In this document: positions 1 to 5,335 of the stretch, one piece after another
Layout of the letters: each line of letters begins with the position of its first letter
How positions within the stretch are numbered: the first letter of the stretch is position 1
Source: a virus
IMG/VR virus record: IMGVR_UViG_3300027784_000046
Coordinates: 1 to 24,143 of that record
Strand: one strand, 5' to 3'
DNA length: 24,143 bases
Position numbers and translations under genes: made by a program
The notes under the pieces: model-generated
Seen by the model: only the letters and a program-made list of their open reading frames with translations
What the model was told of the DNA's origin: nothing
Database searches by the model: none

Positions 1-701
1 CCCAACCTTGTTTGAATATCTAGAAAATCTGCTTGAAACTCTGCAGTCTCTTCTACTGTTAAACCTAGTGCTGCAAAGTTTCTGGCATTCTCTTGCACTT
101 GTGCACTTACATCTCTAAAAGTTCTCGCACCTCGATTTGCACTTCCTTCTAGAACAGCAAGACTGGTTGCACTGGAACTTATTACGCCTGTAAATGTAGA
201 AAGTGCAAGGTTTGCTCTTGTGGATGCACTAAGAGTGTCAAATAGGCTATCTCCAAAAGTTACACCTACACTGGACAGTCCTCTAAAAACTTCGATTTGT
301 CCGTCGACAACATTTACAAAAGCCTGTATAGTTTCTCCGAATACTCCGCCGAAAACAGGTACTTGCCTAATCAGACCAGTTAAATGATTAGAAAATTCGC
401 CTAATGATGTTGATCCGTCTATGAAGGTTTTTGTAAGACCATATGCAGCTTCTGCGGTGTGTCCTACCCCTCTAGTAAATCTATTTTCTGACCTTTTTAA
501 TTTTTTTGTCCAGTCTTTAAGATACTCACTGGAGTTTTTTGCACTCTCGCCTAGCTTTTTTAGCTTATCCTTAGCTTGTGTGTCAGATCCAGAGACTTTT
601 TCGAAATGATTTAATAATTGCCGAAGCGTAGCTTCGGTTGCAGCATTATTAAGTGTAACCTTTTCGTTTCCAAACGTACCTGTGACTTGATCTCTTGCCA
701 T
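1..701 (-). CDS. Probable tail tape-measure / large tail structural protein, N-terminal part
   Basis: The reading frame runs from an ATG at 701 down to the window edge with no stop (233 codons seen); the C-terminus lies outside. The N-terminus contains the motif LNNAATEATLRQLL (residues 17-30), which I associate with large virion structural proteins of marine T4-like phages. Next comes a charged, Lys-rich helical stretch (about residues 40-75), then long Ala/Ser/Thr/Gly-rich helical segments (about 85-233) with few Cys or catalytic-looking residues. That composition is typical of tape-measure or other extended tail proteins. No strong Shine-Dalgarno precedes the ATG; a weak GAG lies about 11 bases upstream. 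The gene is divergent from the gp26-like gene, with 68 bases between their starts. The family assignment rests on N-terminal similarity from memory, composition and tail-gene context. Another long structural protein is possible. Confidence 0.55.
   Translation of the reverse strand, partial: MARDQVTGTFGNEKVTLNNAATEATLRQLLNHFEKVSGSDTQAKDKLKKLGESAKNSSEYLKDWTKKLKRSENRFTRGVGHTAEAAYGLTKTFIDGSTSLGEFSNHLTGLIRQVPVFGGVFGETIQAFVNVVDGQIEVFRGLSSVGVTFGDSLFDTLSASTRANLALSTFTGVISSSATSLAVLEGSANRGARTFRDVSAQVQENARNFAALGLTVEETAEFQADFLDIQTRL
621..637. repeat. Perfect 7-bp inverted repeat inside the tail gene's 5' end
   Basis: CCGAAGC and GCTTCGG are perfect inverted copies separated by GTA. They lie about 65-80 bases inside the minus-strand tail gene and encode roughly residues 22-27. 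The mRNA could form a short GC-rich hairpin downstream of the start codon. It may be chance or a brake on translation; nothing else in the sequence settles this. Confidence 0.4.
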
Positions 702-727
702 AATTTAAAAAACTCGAGTTTTTTCTA

Positions 728-735
728 TATAAATA
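728..735 (+). promoter_or_regulatory. T4-type late promoter box TATAAATA for the gp26-like gene
   Basis: TATAAATA is identical to the classical T4 late promoter -10 element recognised by gp55-loaded RNA polymerase. If the box occupies about -13 to -6, transcription would start near 741, giving a leader of about 29 bases that carries a CGGAG Shine-Dalgarno before the ATG at 770. The box sits in the short divergent gap between the tail gene and the gp26-like gene. The assignment rests on motif and position only. Confidence 0.65.
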
Positions 736-769
736 GAAAACATTAATTGTATTTATTCGGAGTTGACCA

Positions 770-1645
770 ATGGCAGAACAGTTCGCACCCGGCGATAACC
801 CACTAAAGAAATATTTTCGTCAGCCCAAAATTTATATCACACTGCCCAGCGACGGGTTGTATTATAAAGAACAGGATATAGAAATTCCCGAATCTAGAGA
901 AATTCCTGTATATCCTATGACTGCAAAAGACGAATTAGCATTCAAAACTCCGGATTCTCTGCTTAACGGCCAGACCACAGTTAATGTAATTCAAAGCTGT
1001 GTTCCTGCAATTAAGAATGCCTGGAACATGCCCAGCATAGACCTAGACGCTATTCTTGTAGCAATAAGGATGGCAACTTTCGGTGAGATGCTAGACATTG
1101 AAACAGTTGTTCCTGGTCTGGACGAAGAAAGAACTTTTGAACTTGATCTAAGAACTGTTTTAGAACAATTACAAAACAATCACTTTGATAACACTTTGCA
1201 CATAGGTGACATGACAGTCACTCTCAGACCTTTGACTTATAGAGAATTCACAGACAATGCTCTAAAGACTTTTCAAGAACAGAGGCTGTTTTCGCTTGTG
1301 CAAAATCAAGAAGAAATGTCTGAGTCAGAAAAGATCGAAAGATTCAATCAGAGTTTTTATGCATTGACAGAGCTCAATATCAACATGGTTGTGTCCAGCA
1401 TTGAACAGATCCAATTGGAAGATGCTGCAGTTACAGATCGGCAGCATATACAAGAATTTCTACAAAATGCAGATTCACATTTTTACACAGCAATTATCGA
1501 ACACATCGAAAAGCAAAAAGAAAATTTTGCAATTCCTCCCCTAACTGTGCAAACCACAGAAGAAGATCAAGAAAAAGGTGCACCGGAATCTTATCAAGTG
1601 CCTGTGACTTTTGATCAATCAAATTTTTTCGAATCAAAATCCTGA
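770..1645 (+). CDS. gp26-like T4 baseplate-family protein (baseplate hub / assembly)
   Basis: A 291-residue protein resembling the T4_baseplate family, which includes T4 gp26, a subunit of the central baseplate hub. Characteristic stretches are NPLKKYFRQPKIYITLPSDG near residues 10-29, PVYPMTAKDEL near 46-56, and a conserved-looking SCVPAI...DLDAILVAIRMATFG block near 76-104. Relatives I recall carry a Cys pair after this block; here the position reads LDIETVVPGLDEE, so no zinc site is visible. The C-terminal third is Glu/Gln-rich and helical. CGGAG precedes the ATG by about 8 bases, behind a TATAAATA late box. The stop TGA (1643-1645) overlaps the next small frame, whose only in-phase start-like codon is CTG at 1642. 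A T-rich run just before the stop could also allow a -1 frameshift. The exact gp number (26 or 51) is uncertain; membership of the baseplate/hub assembly family is fairly firm. Confidence 0.7.
   Translation: MAEQFAPGDNPLKKYFRQPKIYITLPSDGLYYKEQDIEIPESREIPVYPMTAKDELAFKTPDSLLNGQTTVNVIQSCVPAIKNAWNMPSIDLDAILVAIRMATFGEMLDIETVVPGLDEERTFELDLRTVLEQLQNNHFDNTLHIGDMTVTLRPLTYREFTDNALKTFQEQRLFSLVQNQEEMSESEKIERFNQSFYALTELNINMVVSSIEQIQLEDAAVTDRQHIQEFLQNADSHFYTAIIEHIEKQKENFAIPPLTVQTTEEDQEKGAPESYQVPVTFDQSNFFESKS
1621..1627 (+). promoter_or_regulatory. Possible -1 frameshift heptamer (A AAT TTT)
   Basis: In the gp26-like frame the codons read TCA AAT TTT TTC. The heptamer A_AAT_TTT fits the X_XXY_YYZ pattern of -1 slippery sites. 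A slip here would enter the frame that continues open to 1860. The product would be about 286 residues of the gp26-like protein followed by 77 residues from the downstream frame. No convincing stimulatory pseudoknot or upstream internal Shine-Dalgarno was seen, so this remains a hypothesis competing with CTG initiation. Confidence 0.3.
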
Positions 1646-1860
1646 CCTGGACTACTGACGAAATTTTACACGAAGTAAAAGAACTGGAAAATCAGTCTAA
1701 ACAAATAAAACAAGAACTTCTAAAAATATGTTGGTTTATGAGAGGGTCAGTGTCGTATGAAGACGCATTTTACATGAGTGCAGAAGAAAGAGAAATAATT
1801 GCTAAAATCATAAAAGACAATCTTGATTCGACCAAAAAGACAGGTCTACCTTTTTTCTAG
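1642..1860 (+). CDS. Small tail-assembly-type protein without a standard start codon
   Basis: The frame is open from 1615 to a TAG at 1858-1860 and has no ATG, GTG or TTG before the ATG of the CWFMRG motif, about 100 bases in. I placed the start at CTG 1642, which overlaps the upstream stop as CTGA, in the same way that ATGA overlaps couple genes. The predicted protein (about 72 residues) has a helical N-terminus (DEILHEVKELENQSKQIKQE), then CWFMRGSVSYEDAFYM, SAEEREIIAKIIKDNLDST and a C-terminal GLPFF. I recall similar small proteins beside the gp26-like gene in marine T4-like phages, so it is probably real. The role is unknown; position suggests tail or baseplate assembly. A -1 frameshift at 1621-1627 would instead make it a C-terminal extension of the gp26-like protein. 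Its last 15 bases overlap the convergent minus-strand gene. Confidence 0.65.
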   Translation: MTWTTDEILHEVKELENQSKQIKQELLKICWFMRGSVSYEDAFYMSAEEREIIAKIIKDNLDSTKKTGLPFF

Positions 1861-2364
1861 TTTGCCGGATTTTTTAATTCTGTCAACAATATCATCTAGC
1901 TCGTCGTCTTGTTGTTTTTGTTGACCTGCTGGAGCAACTCCGCCTGTTGCCTTTCTTAGAGAACCTGCTAGGCCAGCAGCAACATCGCCTGCCCAATCAC
2001 CGGCTCTTTCAGCCGATCTACCTGCTCTTTGCAGTTTAAATCTTCTAGCTAAAGGCCTAACTAGATCTTGATCTTTGGCTGTGTTATAGAGTTCAGCGAC
2101 TCTATCGGTCACTGTTTGTTCTGTGCTCAGTTGTAACCTCTGCTGTTTTGTGGCCATCTTTCCTGTTTTTTTGCTTGCCCATTGTGCACCTAGCCATTCA
2201 AATTCTTCATTTCCCAGTGTCCTAGTCTCACCTTTTTTAAAATCTGAAGCTCGTGTAGTTACAAGTTCCTGAAAAGCAGCTTTTTCTGCTGTAGAAAGAG
2301 ATTTGTAATTTTGCAGTATCTGTTTTTTAGCAGATTGATTCTCTATTAGTTCACGTAGTCTCAT
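1846..2364 (-). CDS. Unrecognised 172-residue basic protein under a late promoter
   Basis: I do not recognise this protein. It begins MRLRELIE, a style of N-terminus I associate with small late proteins of marine T4-like phages. It is mainly helical and charged over residues 1-110, followed by an Arg-rich segment (about 103-117) and a Gly/Ala-rich hinge (about 121-147). It ends in a charged tail rich in Gln, Asp and Lys. No membrane segment, signal peptide or catalytic motif is visible. An AAGGA Shine-Dalgarno lies about 12 bases before the ATG and a CTAAATAG box stands about 22 bases upstream, so the gene is probably late, fitting a virion or assembly component. It converges on the gp26-like unit and overlaps the end of the small frame by 15 bases. 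A DNA-associated internal virion protein is conceivable from its basic residues, but this is speculation. Confidence 0.7.
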   Translation of the reverse strand: MRLRELIENQSAKKQILQNYKSLSTAEKAAFQELVTTRASDFKKGETRTLGNEEFEWLGAQWASKKTGKMATKQQRLQLSTEQTVTDRVAELYNTAKDQDLVRPLARRFKLQRAGRSAERAGDWAGDVAAGLAGSLRKATGGVAPAGQQKQQDDELDDIVDRIKKSGKLEKR

Positions 2365-2385
2365 AGTAATAAATTCCTTACAGAA

Positions 2386-2393
2386 CTATTTAG
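2386..2393 (-). promoter_or_regulatory. Late promoter box CTAAATAG (minus strand)
   Basis: Read on the minus strand, CTAAATAG matches the CTAAATA core seen ahead of the gp48-like and gp6 genes. With the box at about -13 to -6, transcription would start near 2380. That gives a leader of under 20 bases carrying AAGGA before the ATG at 2364. A perfect inverted repeat (2395-2413) begins immediately upstream of the box. Confidence 0.6.
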
Positions 2394-2394
2394 T

Positions 2395-2413
2395 GTATTA
2401 GCTGCGCTAATAC
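2395..2413. repeat. Perfect 8-bp inverted repeat abutting a late promoter
   Basis: GTATTAGC and GCTAATAC are perfect inverted copies separated by TGC. On the minus strand the repeat sits directly upstream of the CTAAATAG box. On the plus strand it is followed by AAGTTTT, which is a poor terminator tail. It could be a protein-binding dyad or an RNA hairpin that ends a transcript reaching this point. Confidence 0.5.
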
Positions 2414-2456
2414 AAGTTTTCGCTGTCGCTCAAACTACGGGTTTTCTTTTTGATTG

Positions 2457-2471
2457 AATTATGACATAATT
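2457..2471. repeat. 15-bp near-palindrome, possible operator
   Basis: AATTATG and CATAATT flank a single A, giving a 7+7 perfect dyad. Such short AT-rich symmetric sites are typical binding sites for dimeric regulators. No regulator gene is visible in the window, so a function is not assigned. Confidence 0.3.
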
Positions 2472-2476
2472 AACAT

Positions 2477-2516
2477 ATGATATTAGGCAGCACGAAGTGC
2501 TGTTGCTTAATATCAT
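2477..2516. repeat. Two-tier hairpin in the intergenic region
   Basis: The outer arms ATGATATTA (2477-2485) and TAATATCAT (2508-2516) are perfect 9-bp complements. Inside them CAGCAC (2488-2493) and GTGCTG (2497-2502) form a 6-bp GC-rich stem around a 3-base loop; on the minus strand the loop is TTC closed by C-G. The bases between the arms form small internal bulges. No T-run follows on either strand, so this is not a standard intrinsic terminator. It is a stable RNA structure whichever strand is transcribed. Confidence 0.6.
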
Positions 2517-2534
2517 CTAGATAGTGAGGTCATA

Positions 2535-2554
2535 CTTCGCCCAACAGGGCGAAG
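2535..2554. repeat. Perfect 8-bp GC-rich hairpin with 4-base loop
   Basis: CTTCGCCC and GGGCGAAG pair perfectly around AACA (TGTT on the minus strand). The stem is very stable for AT-rich phage DNA. There is no T-run, so factor-independent termination is doubtful. It could end or protect the 3' end of the leftward early transcript, or be part of a larger structured RNA together with the neighbouring hairpins. Confidence 0.55.
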
Positions 2555-2559
2555 ATACA

Positions 2560-2837
2560 GCTTTGACATCATCTGAGTAGAGTCAGCCATACTTGACACA
2601 GGAGATTTGCTATTACAGCAGCAGAGGCGGTTGACCTGTACCCCTTACTCCAGCTTCGTCATATCAACGGGCGGCAGTGTATCCCTGTCAAGCGAAATCA
2701 CTTGCCGTGGTGTTGCTTTTTCTCAGAGCACCAATCTTTTGAAGCCTTTCGTATACTTCTCACGTGGACACGTCAGAGTCTGAACGCAGTCTTTCATGCG
2801 TCCTCAAGACGGGCAATCCTTGCCAGTGTTGTCCTTG
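2560..2837. other. Gene-free, GC-richer, structured region; candidate non-coding RNA
   Basis: I see no credible gene in this stretch, which by eye is visibly richer in GC than the flanking genes. Several pairings are possible. GTCAGCC (2582-2588) pairs with GGTTGAC (2629-2635) as seven continuous pairs on the plus strand (one G-U). CGGCAGTG (2672-2679) pairs with CACTTGCCG (2699-2707) with one bulge, and this competes with a CAAGCG/CACTTG pairing (2689-2704). TCAGA and TCTGA form a small dyad within 2785-2800. Together with the hairpins at 2477-2554, this suggests a structured RNA of roughly 300-400 bases. The RNA strand is unclear: the leftward operon reads through it, and the wobble pair in one stem favours the plus strand. 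No match to tRNA or to group I intron core elements was found by eye. Confidence 0.35.
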
Positions 2838-3275
2838 TTAGCCTTGCGAGTTGCGCCTTTGCAGTGATTCTATCAGAACCTTTGATCCGCCTACTCTTAC
2901 ATTAATAATACCGTTATAGTATTCTTCTGTTTCAAGCACTCTGCGGTCAAACTGTTCAGATGCTTCTAAATAGCTCATTTCTGCACGAGACGTACAAAAA
3001 TAAAGTATTTCTCTTGTGAAGTTTTCTGTGCCCAGCTCTAGAACATCTTCTAGAAGATTGTCTGAACTACCCCAGTAGTCCTTCCAGTCTGATTCTTTAT
3101 ATCCTCGCCTTCGATTTTTTTTGCCTTTGAGTGGTGGTCGAGAAGTTTTAAATTTAGCTAGTTTTTTGCCTATGTATTTGCGCCCGTTGGTGAGATTGGT
3201 TATCAAGTAAACGAAGCCTTCGTATTCGTCGGGTATTTCGATCACGGGTTTGCCTTGATAAGTCCATTGCGACAT
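2838..3275 (-). CDS. GIY-YIG family endonuclease, free-standing
   Basis: A 145-residue protein with the GIY-YIG nuclease signature: FVYLITNLTNGRKYIGKK at residues 21-38 (the VYL and YIG elements). This is followed by a basic stretch (41-60), DWKDYWGS (63-70) and SYLEASEQF (101-109), whose Glu104 is the likely metal-binding catalytic residue. EYYN...INVRVGG (118-130) closes the domain. The size fits a single domain with no added DNA-binding module, like the free-standing Seg-type or related phage GIY-YIG enzymes. These cut DNA and often act as homing endonucleases, though some have repair or host-attack roles. It is the last gene of the leftward operon, 15 bases after the 91-residue gene. Its last 15 or so residues run past the usual domain end into the structured region. 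The domain call is firm; a homing role is inferred. Confidence 0.8.
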   Translation of the reverse strand: MSQWTYQGKPVIEIPDEYEGFVYLITNLTNGRKYIGKKLAKFKTSRPPLKGKKNRRRGYKESDWKDYWGSSDNLLEDVLELGTENFTREILYFCTSRAEMSYLEASEQFDRRVLETEEYYNGIINVRVGGSKVLIESLQRRNSQG

Positions 3276-3290
3276 GCACTTATATAAGCC

Positions 3291-3566
3291 TTATTCGTCT
3301 GAGCCTTGGTCACTTTTGGGTTTTCTTGCATTAAGATGTTTAGTTGCCTTGTATGAGTTGATTATTTCGTCTTGCCTTACTTTTGATAGATACTGTACTT
3401 CCCTAAGCCAACGCCTAGCATGTCTGTAAGTTCTAAATGAACGCCTTTTTTCAAATGCCTCGTTATGTTTGTAATATTCAAGGTACGCTTTAATGAGCAT
3501 GTCATGTGTATCATCCTCCTCGTCGTATACTAGTTTTCTGTCTCGCTCGGGTACTCTCTTTGGCAT
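3291..3566 (-). CDS. Unrecognised 91-residue charged protein after gp46
   Basis: I do not recognise this gene. The protein is very rich in Arg, Lys, Glu and Asp. An acidic patch (DEEDD, about residues 15-19) precedes a helical middle with RRSFRTYRHARRWLREVQYL (about 41-60), and the C-terminus is basic then acidic. There are no Cys, membrane segments or known catalytic motifs. The ATG overlaps the gp46 stop by one base (TAATG), indicating translational coupling and co-expression with the gp46/gp47 recombination nuclease. A small accessory or DNA-binding role in replication or recombination is plausible from position and charge alone. Confidence 0.7.
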   Translation of the reverse strand: MPKRVPERDRKLVYDEEDDTHDMLIKAYLEYYKHNEAFEKRRSFRTYRHARRWLREVQYLSKVRQDEIINSYKATKHLNARKPKSDQGSDE

Positions 3567-5335
3567 TATACTATTTCAATATCGTCTGAATAAGAAGTAA
3601 ATCCACCTTCCTTGATTACTTTAAGAATATAATTAACACGGCCTACAAGTTCATCTCTATGCGATATTAGAAAAATGTTCTTTTCTCTGTCTCTGCCAAT
3701 CTTCTTTAATACATGGAGAGAATTTTCTACACCTGAACTATCTAGCCCGCTATCAATTAACTCGTCTATAAACAGAAGATTGATATTTTGATAGAGACTT
3801 TCCCATACATCTCTAAATGCGAATGATAAACCCAGTATCAGCCTGTTTCTTTCACCTCTCGAAAGATTGTCAAAGTCTAGATCTTGACCTAGCTGTGTTA
3901 TTTCAACTGATAGATCATTTTGGAATTCTACGAGATGCGGTAGACCTAATTTGTCAAGATAGTATGTCAACCTATTGTTTAGATAGGCTAAGTTTTGATC
4001 TATGATCTTCTTTCTAATAAATGAATCTTTGTTTGTAAGAAGCTTTAACAGGAACTCCTGATGCTCTTTCAAATTTGTAAGATCATTCACAGGAGACCAA
4101 TCAATTTCTTGCAGTGCTTCTGTGTTTAATTCGTCAATCTGTGCTTGATAGGGATCTTCTTCTTTTTGTTTGTCTTGGAGACTTTTCTTTAGGCTGTCTA
4201 CGTTGTTTCTGTGTTCGTAGGCTTCTTTTTGTAGTTCATAGAATGTAGAAGGCTTTTGATCAAGGTCGCCTATTTTAGATATGCCTTTGAGGACATCGTT
4301 CAGTTTATCAGTAACTTCTTTTAGATAGGTTTCTGCGTCTTGGAGCTCTTGGGCTTTTTTGTTTATGATTTCTTGTTTTTTGTCTGCGTGTAGCTCTTGT
4401 CCACACGCATAACACACAGCGTCTTCCAGTTCTAAGATGTCTTTTTCGACTTTTTTCACAGAGTCTTGAGCACGCATTTGAGCACTCTCGAGTGTGCTTT
4501 TTTCTTTATTAAGAGCCGTTAACGCAGAATTAAATTCCTGCCAAGTCTGCAATTTTTCGTGATTTTCTAGCTCTTGTTCAATGTCTAACTGTTCCAGTTC
4601 TGTGATAGCTGTTTCTAATTTCTCTAGTTCTTTTGTGTGTTTTGACTGCCAGGCATTTTGTTTCGTGCCCAGACTGCGAATAGTTTCTTCAATTCTCAAA
4701 TTCGCAGACTGTATTGCTTCTATTCTTGTGGTTTCTTCTGTAATTGCAGTTTTTGTCGCTCTAATCTGTTCTTTTAGATTTTCTGCTTTTTCTGACAGAA
4801 TAGTAATACCCAGCAATTGTTCAATAATTGCTCTCTGATCGTTTTGTCGCATTGACAAGAATGGCTCAGAATAGGTGTTAAGTGCTACAACATGTTTAAA
4901 CATATCGTGACTCATACCCAGCAGACGATTGATTTCGTCTTGAGTTTGACGCGAGTCACCCTGCGATTCGTCTGTGAAATCCTGTTCTTGATCGTTTATA
5001 TAAAATTTAAGAACATTAGGAGAACGACCTCTTTCAATTCGATAGTCTACTCCGTCTTTCTCAAAATGAAGAGTGACTAACATGTGCTTGGAATTGGTCT
5101 TGTTTATAAGATTGTTCTTTTTGATGTTGGTCAATGCACTGCCATATAGAGCATATGAAAGAGCATTGATTATAGTTGTTTTTCCTGTGCCATTTCTTGA
5201 GCCAGAATCGTCACCTCCCTGATCTAGATTTTCGCCCAGAACAAGAGTAAGCTGCTCGTGTGAAAAGTCAATCGCTTGTGTTCGATTGCCCACACTCATG
5301 AAATTTTTCACAGTAAGATCTTTGAAGCGGATCAT
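3566..5335 (-). CDS. 46: gp46 recombination endonuclease subunit (Rad50/SbcC-like ATPase)
   Basis: A 589-residue SMC-type ATPase. N-terminal Walker A: SRNGTGKTT at about 46-54 with Lys52. There is a Q-loop region near 155. Long coiled coils occupy about 180-300 and 315-440, separated by a zinc hook C308-x-x-C311. The C-terminal half holds the ABC signature LSRGE (491-495), Walker B LLFIDE (520-525) and the H-loop SHRDE (558-562). Length is close to T4 gp46 (560). With gp47 it forms the phage Mre11-Rad50 complex that resects DNA ends for recombination-dependent replication and helps degrade host DNA. Its ATG overlaps the gp47 stop as ATGA (5332-5335), so the partners are translationally coupled. 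All key motifs are intact. The gene belongs to the leftward operon, probably early, led by gp55. Confidence 0.95.
   Translation of the reverse strand: MIRFKDLTVKNFMSVGNRTQAIDFSHEQLTLVLGENLDQGGDDSGSRNGTGKTTIINALSYALYGSALTNIKKNNLINKTNSKHMLVTLHFEKDGVDYRIERGRSPNVLKFYINDQEQDFTDESQGDSRQTQDEINRLLGMSHDMFKHVVALNTYSEPFLSMRQNDQRAIIEQLLGITILSEKAENLKEQIRATKTAITEETTRIEAIQSANLRIEETIRSLGTKQNAWQSKHTKELEKLETAITELEQLDIEQELENHEKLQTWQEFNSALTALNKEKSTLESAQMRAQDSVKKVEKDILELEDAVCYACGQELHADKKQEIINKKAQELQDAETYLKEVTDKLNDVLKGISKIGDLDQKPSTFYELQKEAYEHRNNVDSLKKSLQDKQKEEDPYQAQIDELNTEALQEIDWSPVNDLTNLKEHQEFLLKLLTNKDSFIRKKIIDQNLAYLNNRLTYYLDKLGLPHLVEFQNDLSVEITQLGQDLDFDNLSRGERNRLILGLSFAFRDVWESLYQNINLLFIDELIDSGLDSSGVENSLHVLKKIGRDREKNIFLISHRDELVGRVNYILKVIKEGGFTSYSDDIEIV

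Noticed and set aside
2560-2620. TTGACA motifs as plus-strand sigma-70 promoters
   Set aside because: Two TTGACA copies occur near 2564 and 2593, but neither has a good -10 box at 16-18 bases; the best (CATACT) is 19 bases away.
2580-2790. Long stop-free plus-strand stretch from about 2582 without an ATG
   Set aside because: No start codon with a ribosome site and no recognisable protein; the region shows strong base pairing instead. A decayed gene cannot be fully excluded.
2395-2837. Group I intron or tRNA in the gap
   Set aside because: One GTTCAGACTCT stretch on the minus strand resembles an intron R element or a tRNA T-loop, but no matching partner helix, intron S element or cloverleaf could be built, and the region does not interrupt a gene.
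2702-2905. 67-codon plus-strand frame in the structured region
   Set aside because: No Shine-Dalgarno, overlaps the end of the GIY-YIG gene on the other strand, and the translation shows no recognisable family. Best explained by local GC richness.
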